Origin: Chitinophagaceae bacterium
Lineage (GTDB): Bacteria > Bacteroidota > Bacteroidia > Chitinophagales > Chitinophagaceae
DNA length: 64,000 nt
Assembly: GCA_016720565.1 (NCBI GenBank)
Contig: JADKKJ010000001.1
Coordinates: 930,001 to 994,000, forward strand
Reading direction: 5' to 3'
Every line of letters starts with the position of its first letter. The first letter of the stretch is position 1. The translations under genes were made by a program, and so were the position numbers. The notes below the pieces were generated by a model. That model made no database searches, was not told where the DNA came from, and was given only the letters and a program-made list of their open reading frames with translations. Positions 43,455-53,645 of this stretch are shown piece by piece.

Positions 43455-45086
43455 TTATTTTTCAGCCATAAAAGGATAAGCATAATCCACCGGGGAGTTG
43501 AAGGTTTCCTTGATGGTTCTTGCGCTTAACCAGCGATAAAGGTTGAGGATACTTCCTGCTTTATCATTGGTTCCGCTGCCCCTGGCACCGCCAAATGGTT
43601 GTTGTCCCACTACGGCCCCGGTCGGCTTATCATTAATATAAAAATTACCCGCTGCATTTCTTAGCTTATCGGTGGCCAGTTCAATGGCGGCACGATCTTT
43701 AGCCAGTACCGCACCTGTCAATGCATATGGTGAAGTGGTATCCACCAGTTCCAGTGTTTTCTCAAAACTATTGGCAGAATAAATATATACAGTAAGCACA
43801 GGGCCGAAGATCTCCTCGCACATGGTCACATATTTCGGGTTCTTCGCCTCAATAATGGTTGGCTGAACGAACCAGCCTTGTTTGCTGTCGCATTTACCGC
43901 CCACCCATATCTCCGCTTTAGGATCTTTCTTCGCATTTTCGATATATCTTTTGATGCTATTAAAGCTTTTTTCATCGATCACCGCGTTCACAAAATTGCT
44001 GAAATCTTCCACGGTTCCCATTTTAAAACTCTTCACCCCTGCGATCAGTTTTTTCTTCACCTCTTCGGCCATATTGGAAGGGATATAAGCCCTGGATGCC
44101 GCCGAACATTTCTGTCCCTGGTATTCAAATGCCCCTCTCAATAAGGCAGTGACCACTGCATCCGGATCAGCGCTTTTATGCGCGATCACGAAATCCTTAC
44201 CTCCGGTCTCCCCTACAATTCTTGGATAAGAACGGTAGTTGGCCATATTTTTCCCAATGGTCTCCCACATATTATTGAATACACCGGTAGAGCCGGTAAA
44301 ATGCACACCAGCGAATTCACGGTGATTGAAGCAAACTTTTCCAATAGTTGGTCCATCAACATAGATCAGGTTGATCACGCCATCAGGAAGTCCGGCCTCC
44401 TTAAGGATACGCATGAACATCTGCGCGGAATAGATCTGTGTGTTTGCGCATTTCCATACCACCACATTCCCGCACATGGCCGCGCTGGCAGGAAGGTTTC
44501 CCCCAATGGCCGTGAAATTGAATGGGGTCACTGCCAGTACAAATCCTTCCAGGGGACGATACTCCATCCTGTTATGCATACCCGGGCTGCTGATAGGTTG
44601 TTGCTTATAGATCTCAGAAAGAAAATGAACATTGAAGCGAAGAAAATCGATGAGCTCACAGGCCGCATCGATCTCAGCCTGGAAGGCATTCTTGCTTTGC
44701 CCCAGCATGGTGGTACCATTGATGTAGGGGCGATATTTTGTGGCCAGCAGGTCTGCGGCCCTCAAAAATATATTCGCCCTTGTTTCCCAGTTCATGGACG
44801 ACCAGGAAGCATGGGCCGCCAATGCGGCATCAATGGCCTGGGTTACATGTTTCTCTTCCCCTTTATGATATCTACCCAACAGATGTGCTGTTTCATGCGG
44901 AGGATGCAGTTCACCCAGTTTATTGGTGCGTACCTCCTTGCCACCTATATACATGGGAACATCTACCTGCTCCGATTTTAATTCAGCCAGCACGGCCTTC
45001 AATGTTTTTCTTTCCGGAGAACCCGGTGCGTAGGAAAGGACGGGTTCATTTACGGGCATCGGGTAGCTGAAATATCCAAGGTTCAT
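43455..45086 (-). CDS. pruA: 1-pyrroline-5-carboxylate dehydrogenase
   Basis: A 543-residue aldehyde dehydrogenase of the delta-1-pyrroline-5-carboxylate type, oxidising the proline breakdown product to glutamate. The catalytic Glu lies in VGETGGKDFVIAH and the catalytic Cys in GQKCSAASRAYIP. The C-terminal QQPFGGARGSGTNDKAGS is typical. Length matches the stand-alone enzyme; no proline dehydrogenase domain is fused. Confidence 0.95.
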   Translation of the reverse strand: MNLGYFSYPMPVNEPVLSYAPGSPERKTLKAVLAELKSEQVDVPMYIGGKEVRTNKLGELHPPHETAHLLGRYHKGEEKHVTQAIDAALAAHASWSSMNWETRANIFLRAADLLATKYRPYINGTTMLGQSKNAFQAEIDAACELIDFLRFNVHFLSEIYKQQPISSPGMHNRMEYRPLEGFVLAVTPFNFTAIGGNLPASAAMCGNVVVWKCANTQIYSAQMFMRILKEAGLPDGVINLIYVDGPTIGKVCFNHREFAGVHFTGSTGVFNNMWETIGKNMANYRSYPRIVGETGGKDFVIAHKSADPDAVVTALLRGAFEYQGQKCSAASRAYIPSNMAEEVKKKLIAGVKSFKMGTVEDFSNFVNAVIDEKSFNSIKRYIENAKKDPKAEIWVGGKCDSKQGWFVQPTIIEAKNPKYVTMCEEIFGPVLTVYIYSANSFEKTLELVDTTSPYALTGAVLAKDRAAIELATDKLRNAAGNFYINDKPTGAVVGQQPFGGARGSGTNDKAGSILNLYRWLSARTIKETFNSPVDYAYPFMAEK

Positions 45087-45114
45087 AACTTAAATTTTTT
45101 GCTTTTGCAGGCAA

Positions 45115-45122
45115 CAAAGATA
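45115..45122 (-). promoter_or_regulatory. -7 promoter element of pruA
   Basis: TATCTTTG on the minus strand, 28 nt before the pruA ATG. Confidence 0.55.
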
Positions 45123-45332
45123 CTGGTATTGTAAGAAGGTTATAAAAACCCGGAACTGGCATTAAACACCAATAATTTTCCCGGTTAAAACCATCATAAC
45201 CATGGTGATAAGTAGGTTCCACTCGTGGAAAAAATCCTGTGCCTGGTAAAGGCCAACAATATAGTAATCCTTATCTTGCCCCATACGAGAATTAGGAAAC
45301 AATTATTCTAAAAGCTTAACCGGTAAAACAAT

Positions 45333-48300
45333 ATGAAAAGAATTTTACTATTCCTTTTTACGGCCGTTCTTCTTTATTCCTGCCTGAGTTCGAAAAGAGC
45401 ATTACAGGAGGAAAAAAAACGTGAGGGAAAAGACTCTTACGACAATGCTTTTGCAAGAGAATTGCAGGAAGCAGAAAAAATGAAAGACCCTTCATTGGGT
45501 TATGTTCCTTACAACCTGCTTCAAAGCGCAGTTGAGCGAACAATGGCCATGCGACAGATCTCATCAGTCAGCCGAAATTATCTCCCGCTTAACTGGGAAG
45601 AACGAGGACCAATTTTCGATAGTGTGGGCCCTTCCAATGGAAACGGGCGAGGTGGCGGTACAGGCAGTACTGCAGGCGGTCACACTTCCGGCCGTATTCG
45701 TGCAGTATTATGGGATACCTTGAATGATCCAACTGGTAATACGGTGATCACCGGGGGTGTGGCAGGAGGAGTTTGGCGCTGTAACAACTTCCTGAGTACT
45801 ATTCCAAACTGGACCTGTGTATCCACAGATATTCAGAACCAGGCTATCAGTTCTATTTGCCAGGACCCAACAAACCCGCTGGTCATCTATGTAGCTACTG
45901 GTGAACCAACCAGTAATGCTGATGCGGTTTATGGAGACGGAGTATACAAAAGCACCAATGGCGGTTTGAGTTTTACCAAACTCCCATCCACCTCTAATTT
46001 CCTTCGTAATTATAAGGTGGGTTGCGACGCCTCAGGTAATGTATACTTGGCAACCCGCATCACCAATGTGCCCGTAATTCAAACCCAGGGTCTATATCGC
46101 TCAAAGGACGGAGGTAGTAGCTGGACAGATATTACGCCTAACGACCTTACTGCAAATAACCTGACCTGCACCGATTTTGAGTTTACTTCCAGTGGTAAAT
46201 TGAATGCCATGTTCGGTTATATTGGCGCAAATTCATCAGGCGTCGTATTCAATAATCTCGTGAACCATCGTTATACAGCTAATCCAGCTACAGTAACGCC
46301 TGCTGGCTGGACATCCAGCACAGGTTTCCGCAGCTCAGGTTTCCCCGCAATAAGAACTGAAATGGCTGTATTAGGCGAAGTACTTTATGCCATCACCATC
46401 AATACAGCCTACAATACAGATAGCTGCTATAAATCAATTGACGGCGGTGCTACCTGGGTCAAATCCAATACCACCATCATGCCTTCTGGATTAGGTTCTG
46501 GCCAGGGTTGGTACAGCATCTGTATGGCCATCAATCCAGGCAACACAAATGAATTGATCGCCGGAGGTTTGGATGCTTACCGTTCAATCAATAGTGGTGC
46601 CAACTGGACCAAATTCACCAACTGGGTTTCCACTTCTCCCTATGTACACGCAGACCAGCATAATCATCAATACTGGATCACCAATGGTGAGACCCGAATG
46701 TTAATGGCTACTGATGGTGGATTGTTTTATTCAAATAACAACGGAAGCACCTTTGTTTCAAAGAACCGCAACCTCGCCATCAAACAATTTTATAGTGGGG
46801 ATATCCATCCTACAGCAGGTTCACCGGTTCTGCTTGCAGGTGCACAGGATAATGGAACACACCAGTTAAGGCAACCGGGCCTTAATTATTCTATCGAGGT
46901 AACCGGCGGAGATGGATGTATGGTACATATAAACCAGTTGAATCCATTGATCCAGTTCGGCAGTTATGTATACAATCAATACAGGAGAACTACAAATGGC
47001 GGAACTTCATGGGGTTCAGTAAATGCTTCTTCCAGCCAGGGCCTTTTTGTAAACCCATTTGATTATGATGATGCACAGAACATCATGTACTGCAGCCAGG
47101 GACCTCTGAGCCAGATCCGTCGCTGGCCGAATGCAAATACAGCAAACACCACCACTGTATTAACGTTCGCTTCTGCAACGCTTGGAGGATCTTCAGTTTC
47201 ACTTACCTCCTTAAAAGTTTCGCCCTATACTACCAACCGTCTGTTCTTTGGTACAAATAATGGCAAGGTCTTCCGTATGGAAAATGCCAATACGGTTACC
47301 AATGCAACCATCGATGCGAACACTACGCAGATCAGCAATGCTTCCTTCCCTGTGGGAACAGTAAACTGCGTAAACGTAGGAACCGATGACAATAATATCA
47401 TAGCCGTATTCTCTAATTATGGAGTGGACAATGTTTGGATAACAACAGATGGTGGAACAAACTGGGCTGCCATTGATGGTAATCTTCCAAATATGCCCGT
47501 ACGCTGGGCCCTGTTTGAGCCAGGCGATAATAATAAGATATACCTGGCAACTGAAGCTGGAGTGTTCACTACAACCAGGATCAATGGTGCCAGTACGGTT
47601 TGGCTACCTGAAAATGGGTTCCCTGCGATACGTGTTGACCAGCTCAACATCCGGACCAGCGATTCCACTATTGTAGCAGGTACGCATGGACGTGGCCTAT
47701 GGACCGCAAAGATCCCTCCATGTAATCCTTCTACGATCGCGCAGCAACCCCAGCCTACTGCTGTTTGCTCTAATTCAAATGCTTCTTTCAGCGTATTAAT
47801 GTCAGGCGGTGCCGTGTTGTACCAATGGCAGGTTAGCACTAATGGCGGTGGAACCTTTACAGATATTCCCGGAGCCACAAGCGCAACGCTTAATCTTTCA
47901 GCAGTTACGGCTTCCATGAATGGCTATCAATATCGATGCATCATGGATACTTATTGTTCCGGCCTGGTCACATCTGATCCAGCCACGCTAACGGTGAATA
48001 CCAGCGCTCAAATAGTAACCTGTCCTGCAAATATCACCGTGAGCAATACGACAGGTTTATGTGGCGCTGCAGTAAACTATACCGGCTTAACAGTGAGCGG
48101 TTCACCCGCACCTACGGTTTCCTATTCTATTCCATCCGGAACTGTGTTCCCCGTTGGAACAACAACAGTGACGGTTACTGTCAGCAATCTTTGTGGTTCA
48201 GCCAACTGTAGTTTCACTGTAAGGGTAAATGATACACAGGCACCAACTATAGCCTGTCCTGCAAATATTACCAGGAACACTGATGCCAATGCCTGTGTAG

Positions 48301-49307
48301 CCACTATCGCTACCCCTAATCCAACAACTGCTGATAATTGCGCCGTAACTGTATTAAGCTGGGCCATGACCGGTGCCACTTCAGGATCATCTGCCACAAC
48401 AGGTATTAACAATGCAGGAACGCGTGTATTTAATATTGGCGTAACCACCCTGACCTATACAGTTAAGGATGCAGCTGGCAATACTACTATCTGCTCTTAT
48501 ACGGTAACTGTAAACGATGGCCAGCTACCAGTGATCAGTGCAGCCCCTGTCACCAAATTTGTATGTGTAGGCAGTAATGCACTATTCAGTGTTACCGCCA
48601 GCAATGTCCTAACCTACCAGTGGCAGAGTTGGAATGGAAGCAGTTGGGTAAATATTGCAGGCGCCACCAATTCGTCCTATACTTTGAATGCTGTTGATTT
48701 CTCCAATAACACCAATAGCTTCCGCGTCGTATTAAATGGATTGTGCACCACCGTTATATCTAATGCCGCCACGCTTTATATCAATCCGCTTCCATCAGTA
48801 ACGCTGTCAACATCTGCAGTGCCGGCTATTATTCCTGCCCAGACCCTGAACATAAGTTCCAGCGTTTCACCTGCAGGTGGTAGCTATGCCTGGTATAGGG
48901 ATAACGTATTGCTATCAAATACGGGTTCCAGTATAAGCGGAATCTCTGTCGATCAGTTAGGAACCTATAAACTGACCTATACAGATCCTAATGGTTGTAC
49001 CTCCACATCCGGAACAATAACGATCAGCGCCCAGCCTTCGGATAATCTGTACGTATATCCTATTCCGAACAATGGCCAGTTTACCGTTCGATTCTTCAAC
49101 CAGCCAAATGAATCAGCTACGATCCGCGTATTTGATTCAAAAGGTGCTAAGTACTATGAGCGAACAGTTGTAATGGGTAATTCTTATTCCACTATTGAAG
49201 TAGACCTTGGCACAAATGTTTCTTCTGGTGTTTATATTGTTGAATTAGTGAATGGACAGGGTAAGCGCGTTGCAACCCGTTCGATTGTTGTAAGAGTAAA
49301 ACCTTAA
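45333..49307 (+). CDS. BNR/Ig/HYR surface protein with type A T9SS domain
   Basis: A 1324-residue exported protein. The N-terminus looks like a lipoprotein signal (MKRILLFLFTAVLLYSC). Residues about 60-790 form a sortilin/BNR-type propeller with repeated Asp-box-like motifs (SKDGGSSWTDI, SINSGANWTKF, TDGGTNWAAI). Next come an Ig-like module (about 795-885), two HYR-like modules each starting CPANIT, more Ig-like modules, and a type A T9SS C-terminal domain from about 1245 (VYPIPNNGQFTVRF ... SGVYIVELVNGQGKRVATR). Likely a surface-bound glycan-binding or adhesive protein. A strong terminator follows. Confidence 0.9.
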   Translation: MKRILLFLFTAVLLYSCLSSKRALQEEKKREGKDSYDNAFARELQEAEKMKDPSLGYVPYNLLQSAVERTMAMRQISSVSRNYLPLNWEERGPIFDSVGPSNGNGRGGGTGSTAGGHTSGRIRAVLWDTLNDPTGNTVITGGVAGGVWRCNNFLSTIPNWTCVSTDIQNQAISSICQDPTNPLVIYVATGEPTSNADAVYGDGVYKSTNGGLSFTKLPSTSNFLRNYKVGCDASGNVYLATRITNVPVIQTQGLYRSKDGGSSWTDITPNDLTANNLTCTDFEFTSSGKLNAMFGYIGANSSGVVFNNLVNHRYTANPATVTPAGWTSSTGFRSSGFPAIRTEMAVLGEVLYAITINTAYNTDSCYKSIDGGATWVKSNTTIMPSGLGSGQGWYSICMAINPGNTNELIAGGLDAYRSINSGANWTKFTNWVSTSPYVHADQHNHQYWITNGETRMLMATDGGLFYSNNNGSTFVSKNRNLAIKQFYSGDIHPTAGSPVLLAGAQDNGTHQLRQPGLNYSIEVTGGDGCMVHINQLNPLIQFGSYVYNQYRRTTNGGTSWGSVNASSSQGLFVNPFDYDDAQNIMYCSQGPLSQIRRWPNANTANTTTVLTFASATLGGSSVSLTSLKVSPYTTNRLFFGTNNGKVFRMENANTVTNATIDANTTQISNASFPVGTVNCVNVGTDDNNIIAVFSNYGVDNVWITTDGGTNWAAIDGNLPNMPVRWALFEPGDNNKIYLATEAGVFTTTRINGASTVWLPENGFPAIRVDQLNIRTSDSTIVAGTHGRGLWTAKIPPCNPSTIAQQPQPTAVCSNSNASFSVLMSGGAVLYQWQVSTNGGGTFTDIPGATSATLNLSAVTASMNGYQYRCIMDTYCSGLVTSDPATLTVNTSAQIVTCPANITVSNTTGLCGAAVNYTGLTVSGSPAPTVSYSIPSGTVFPVGTTTVTVTVSNLCGSANCSFTVRVNDTQAPTIACPANITRNTDANACVATIATPNPTTADNCAVTVLSWAMTGATSGSSATTGINNAGTRVFNIGVTTLTYTVKDAAGNTTICSYTVTVNDGQLPVISAAPVTKFVCVGSNALFSVTASNVLTYQWQSWNGSSWVNIAGATNSSYTLNAVDFSNNTNSFRVVLNGLCTTVISNAATLYINPLPSVTLSTSAVPAIIPAQTLNISSSVSPAGGSYAWYRDNVLLSNTGSSISGISVDQLGTYKLTYTDPNGCTSTSGTITISAQPSDNLYVYPIPNNGQFTVRFFNQPNESATIRVFDSKGAKYYERTVVMGNSYSTIEVDLGTNVSSGVYIVELVNGQGKRVATRSIVVRVKP

Positions 49308-49323
49308 GACATTCCTGCTTAAT

Positions 49324-49357
49324 AAAAAAGGCTGTTTCAATAGAAACAGCCTTTTTT
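49324..49357. terminator. Bidirectional rho-independent terminator
   Basis: AAAAAAGGCTGTTTC-AATA-GAAACAGCCTTTTTT is a perfect 15-bp inverted repeat with A- and T-runs. It serves both the 45333-49307 gene (+) and the convergent 49416-52292 gene (-). Confidence 0.93.
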
Positions 49358-49415
49358 ATTTCCTGAACAGGCGGATCCAGGAATAATGGTCGATCTTAGG
49401 AAATGGTCAGCATAT

Positions 49416-52292
49416 TTACTGTTGCATTATCAGGAGTTTCTGGTTAAAGATCACTTCCCCATCCATGTTCATTACCTGCAATAAATATATCCCACCAGCC
49501 AGGCCAGGCCGTATAAAAATTTGCTGCTCAGGGTTACCTGATCGAATGCGATCCTGCTGAATGATTCTCCCATTTAATCCTGATAACAAAACCCGCTGTT
49601 CCTCTCCGGTTCCCGGGCCATTCTGGTAAATGCTAATATGGTCTTTTACAATTGTAGGCAGAATTTTAAAGGAGCCGAAGCTATTGCATGCAGCAGATCT
49701 TTTAACTGCACTATAAGCTAATTTCCCGTTGAGGTCTATACTTGCTATACGATAATATAAAAAAGATGTATTCAAACTGGTGCAAGTGTCTATATACTGG
49801 TTGGAAGAAAACGGATTCAGGGATCCCGAGATCTTAGAAAAATTCAGGCCATCAGGGCTTCGCTCTATCCAATACCTGTCCACCACCTCCTCATGAATGG
49901 CCTTCCAGCTTAAGCGCCTGCTGCAGTCTGGAAGTTTCTGCAGCTGTATGTCTTCCCATTGTACGGGTAACAAAAAGAAAAGGCTTTTTGTAGATATGGC
50001 GATAATTACGTGCGTATCATTTGCCCCATTATTTTTTGTCTGATCAAATACAGGTACGCCTAAATTCATGTAATCTGCAGGTCCCCTGCCAACGAACAGT
50101 GGTAAATGCGTAGATTGATTACTATGTGTGGTAGTACCCACATAGAGGGCTGAATCCATGGGCTCATAATAAAGGTGATTCGACCCAACCGGGGCACCGG
50201 TAATACCCAGGTAATCATTGTTACTGCCACCGATATATGACAGGTAATATTTGTGAGACATGTCCAGGTCTGAGATCACAAACATCATATCCAGTCCACC
50301 ACTGTTACTGCCACTAAAAAAACTACCCGCATTGAAATTCCTGGTTGCCAGGTCATCGGACCTGGTACTTCCAAAACCTAATATTGCCACCCGGTTATTT
50401 ACCACCACCGGTCTTACAGAAACTAGAATATCATCATCATTACCTCCCACAAAACTTGCTTTGTGGTCTGTGTTACCATCATTATAAATTTTAGCGATGA
50501 AACCATCAATTCCGGCATTCTTAACCGATTGAAATGGAATAGCTGATCCTAAGGGGAAATTGGCGCTGCTGGTTTGTCCCACAATAATGGAAACAGAATC
50601 ACCCAGGTTCAGTAATCCCCAGCCCTGGTCGCTGCCCGATCCGCCATATTTATCCAGCAGTTCAAATTGTACAGCGCCTGAATCCGGAATTTTCAATCGT
50701 CCAAATAACACATCCGTCCCTGATCCATTGGGAAGAAAACCATTAACCTCTGTTATCTGTTTGGTATATCCTGTAAATACAATGCACCCATTTGAAAGCA
50801 ACTGGAAATCATTCACCAGGTCGTCACTGTTCCCTCCTATATAGGTACCGAATCTTAAAATATTGAAGGAATCGAATCTGGCGATATAGGCCTCTGAAAC
50901 TCCTTCATAAACCGTATCTGATGCATTTACTATATAGGCAGGATCTGCAAGCGGTAATGTATCTTTTACAGAAAGACTGATATAAAAACTCTTTCCCGGC
51001 AAGGCGCGTATCGTCAGGGCCCGGTCATTTCCATCCCCACCCAAATAACTACAATAACGAAGAGAATCAAGGGCTGCATTAAATACAGCGACAAATCCAT
51101 CATTGGCACCATGGTACACAGAATCAAATGCCTGCACAGCGCTACTATCCGGCCCTTTGCTTATAGGCAGATCAGTTGAATTTGTATATCCGCAAACATA
51201 GACCAGTGAATCGGCCACGGAAATACCGGTGGCCACATCCTCTCCTGCCCCTCCCAGGTAGGTGATATGATTTATTATTTCGCCATTGGCACTTAACGAA
51301 TAAATAAGTGCATCCGTTGAAGCGGAAAAAACACTATCATAGGCAGTGGCCAGCGCCGCAGCATAAACGGAGGATACCTGCATATTGGCAGCACCGGCGC
51401 AATAAAGTAAATGTTGCGCCGTATCAAAATGTATGGCGTAGAGGTATTCATCAAATCCGGGATCTGCGCCATCAAAAAATGTTCCCCATAAAAGATCAGG
51501 GTCAATTACCAGGGGATAAGCCATACTCATCCAGTGACTGGATTTAAAACCTACCTGCCCTTTGGCAAGCAGTTGAAATTGAATATTGGCAGGTTGCTTA
51601 CCATCGGGTGTTACATAATAACTTTCAGGAAGGCGAAGGTGAAAATCACCCATGGCTAATGAAACAGTAAGCGCGCCTTCTTTATTGAGGCCAAGTTTTT
51701 GCTCTCCGGTAAATTGCATTCTGATCTGCTGGTATGAGGCTCCCGGCATTATGATCCAATCAAATTCAAGGTGCCCTTTACCCCTGCTATAGAATCGAAG
51801 ATCGATCCCTGGATAGACCTGTTTTAAAATTATTTCGCCGTAGGCCCGGCTGTTGATCATTCTGGAATTCCCGGCATTAATATAACTTCTCAATGTGGAC
51901 CTCGGGTCATTCCATTCTATATGATCCAGGTTCTGCGCTCCTGCAAACTGGATCTGAAAACTATTATAATGGTGTTGATTAAGCGAATTAACTGATTTCG
52001 GATCCAGACCTTCAGTAATTACTATCCTTAATCGGTCCTTTTCTATGAATACAGTTTCATTTCCTGTAGTAAAATAAGCTATAACAGATGCGGGTAAATC
52101 CGATTGGCCATGATTTTGAATGAACTGGATCTGGTCCTTGTTCTCCCTCAGCGTTTGCCGGAGCCTTTCCTTCATTTGCCTGGTGACCGGATCGGCAACA
52201 TTAAACTGCATGGTTTGCGCATGCAACCGGCTACTCCATAAAAGCGCTAAATAACTGCCAATGAATAAAAGAAAGCGGGTAAAATTTTTCAT
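49416..52292 (-). CDS. SBBP-repeat surface protein with type A T9SS domain
   Basis: A 958-residue exported protein (signal peptide ending RLHAQ). Residues about 50-270 resemble the DUF7948-type N-terminal domain (FIQNHGQSDLPASVIAYFTTGNETVFIEKDRLRI). Residues about 270-770 are SBBP-like propeller repeats with recurring YLGGAGEDVATGI, YLGGDGNDRALTI, YIGGNSDDLVNDF and FVGGNDDDILVSV motifs. An FN3-like stretch follows. The C-terminus (KILPTIVKDHISIYQN ... AGGIYLLQVMNMDGEVIFNQKL) is a type A T9SS signal. Probably a surface protein; ligand unknown. Confidence 0.88.
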   Translation of the reverse strand: MKNFTRFLLFIGSYLALLWSSRLHAQTMQFNVADPVTRQMKERLRQTLRENKDQIQFIQNHGQSDLPASVIAYFTTGNETVFIEKDRLRIVITEGLDPKSVNSLNQHHYNSFQIQFAGAQNLDHIEWNDPRSTLRSYINAGNSRMINSRAYGEIILKQVYPGIDLRFYSRGKGHLEFDWIIMPGASYQQIRMQFTGEQKLGLNKEGALTVSLAMGDFHLRLPESYYVTPDGKQPANIQFQLLAKGQVGFKSSHWMSMAYPLVIDPDLLWGTFFDGADPGFDEYLYAIHFDTAQHLLYCAGAANMQVSSVYAAALATAYDSVFSASTDALIYSLSANGEIINHITYLGGAGEDVATGISVADSLVYVCGYTNSTDLPISKGPDSSAVQAFDSVYHGANDGFVAVFNAALDSLRYCSYLGGDGNDRALTIRALPGKSFYISLSVKDTLPLADPAYIVNASDTVYEGVSEAYIARFDSFNILRFGTYIGGNSDDLVNDFQLLSNGCIVFTGYTKQITEVNGFLPNGSGTDVLFGRLKIPDSGAVQFELLDKYGGSGSDQGWGLLNLGDSVSIIVGQTSSANFPLGSAIPFQSVKNAGIDGFIAKIYNDGNTDHKASFVGGNDDDILVSVRPVVVNNRVAILGFGSTRSDDLATRNFNAGSFFSGSNSGGLDMMFVISDLDMSHKYYLSYIGGSNNDYLGITGAPVGSNHLYYEPMDSALYVGTTTHSNQSTHLPLFVGRGPADYMNLGVPVFDQTKNNGANDTHVIIAISTKSLFFLLPVQWEDIQLQKLPDCSRRLSWKAIHEEVVDRYWIERSPDGLNFSKISGSLNPFSSNQYIDTCTSLNTSFLYYRIASIDLNGKLAYSAVKRSAACNSFGSFKILPTIVKDHISIYQNGPGTGEEQRVLLSGLNGRIIQQDRIRSGNPEQQIFIRPGLAGGIYLLQVMNMDGEVIFNQKLLIMQQ

Positions 52293-52437
52293 GGGGCGAT
52301 TTTTTTTGTTGACTGATCATCAACAACAAATTATCACCCTTCTTTAAAATATTGTAATTATTAATACTTACAGGCGTATGAAAATTCAACCAATAAAAGA
52401 AGTATTTAAGGTAGGTAGAATTACAGGAGCTGGAGAT

Positions 52438-53533
52438 TTAAGATGCCTCTGTATCTTTTTCGCTCATTAAATAGGCTTTAATAAATCCATCCAGTTCACC
52501 ATCCATTACAGGCTGCACATTACCCACCTCGAAATCGGTACGATGGTCTTTGATCATTTTATAGGGGTGGAAAACATAGCTTCTGATCTGGCTGCCCCAC
52601 TCGATCTTTTTCTTTTTGGCGTTCTTGGCGTCTTTGAGTTCATTACGCTTACGCAGTTCCTCTTCATACAACCTGCTGCGTAACATTTGCATGGCCAGTT
52701 CGCGATTGCCTAACTGCGTACGGTCCTGCTGGCAAACCACCACGATACCGGTGGGAATATGCGTAAGCTGAACTTTGGTCTCAACCTTATTTACATTCTG
52801 TCCACCTGCACCACCACTTCGGGAGGTCTCCATTTTCACATCCGCAGGTTTTATTTCAATATGGATAGTATCATCCACAAGAGGATAAACAAATACAGAA
52901 GCGAATGAAGTATGACGGCGGGCATTACTGTCAAACGGTGAAATGCGTACCAGACGATGAACGCCGGATTCGGCTTTTAGAAATCCATAGGCGAATGGCC
53001 CGTCAAACTGGTAGGTACAGGTCTTGATACCTGCCCCGTCACCCCATTGCCAATCCAGCTCAGTCACTTTCCAACCCTGCTTCTCTCCGTACATACGATA
53101 CATACGGGCCAGTATCTCCGACCAGTCCTGGCTTTCGGTTCCACCAGCACCACTATTGATCTGCAAAACAGCAGGGAGTTCATCTTCGGGTTCATTCAGG
53201 GTAGCTTTGAATTCGGCATCATCCAGCATGCTAATAGCCTTATCAAACCCTTCCTGGGTCTCTTCTTCGGTAGCATCGCCGGATTTCCAGAATTCTAAAA
53301 GAATGGCAAAATCTTCTACCGACATCTCAACTGATTCATAAAGGTTGATCCAATATTCATTCAGCTTGATGCTTTTCAATATCTCTGTGGCTCGCTTATT
53401 ATCGTCCCAGAAACCGGGACTAAGAGTGAGTTGTTTTTCTTCAGCTACTTTATATCGTCGGTTCTCGACGTCAAAGAAACCTCCTTATCCCGGCAATGCG
53501 GGACCGCATATCCTGTAATTTTTCTGTTGTCAT
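52438..53533 (-). CDS. prfB: Peptide chain release factor 2, programmed +1 frameshift
   Basis: RF2 ends translation at UGA and UAA. The full product is 364 residues in two frames. The first 20 codons run from the ATG at 53533 (MTTEKLQDMRSRIAGIRRFL) to an in-frame TGA at 53473-53471. The ribosome slips +1 on CTT (53476-53474) and continues as DVENRRYKVAEEKQ to the stop at 52438. The site AGGAGG-TTT-CTT-TGA-C matches the E. coli prfB site in order and spacing. SPF (VRISPFDSNA) and GGQ (GGAGGQNVNK) motifs are intact. Cellular RF2 level sets frameshift efficiency, giving autoregulation. Confidence 0.96.
53471..53485 (-). promoter_or_regulatory. prfB programmed frameshift site
   Basis: On the minus strand: AGGAGG (53485-53480), TTT, slippery CTT (53476-53474), then TGA (53473-53471) followed by C. 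The 3-nt gap between the SD-like sequence and the slippery codon is the spacing needed to push the ribosome +1. Confidence 0.95.
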
Positions 53534-53538
53534 GGGCG

Positions 53539-53546
53539 CAAAGATA
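53539..53546 (-). promoter_or_regulatory. -7 promoter element of prfB
   Basis: TATCTTTG followed by only CGCCC and the prfB ATG. The message should be leaderless or have just one or two bases before the ATG. Confidence 0.6.
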
Positions 53547-53559
53547 AGGGAATGTAAGA

Positions 53560-53601
53560 AGCTATGAGCTAGGAGCTTTGAGCTGTTAGCCACTAGCCGC
53601 T
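53560..53601. repeat. Heptamer array, unit AGCYNNN (6 copies)
   Basis: Six exact 7-nt steps: AGCTATG, AGCTAGG, AGCTTTG, AGCTGTT, AGCCACT, AGCCGCT. They lie between the divergent promoters of prfB and the dienelactone hydrolase gene. Confidence 0.75.
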
Positions 53602-53617
53602 ATATGCCATTATTGAA

Positions 53618-53625
53618 TATCTTTG
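53618..53625 (+). promoter_or_regulatory. -7 promoter element of dienelactone hydrolase gene
   Basis: TATCTTTG, 20 nt before the ATG at 53646. It lies inside the longer open frame that begins at 53604, which argues against the upstream start. Confidence 0.6.
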
Positions 53626-53645
53626 GAGCAACAAAACCTTCAATT

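Noticed and set aside
44178..44981. A 267-codon open frame on the plus strand
   Set aside because: It lies wholly inside pruA on the other strand. pruA has clear catalytic motifs, and the antisense product has no recognisable domain or start signals.
52438..53379. prfB read as a shortened 313-residue protein starting at an internal Met
   Set aside because: The conserved N-terminus continues upstream in the same frame to the frameshift site at 53473 and joins the 20-codon leader, giving normal RF2 length.
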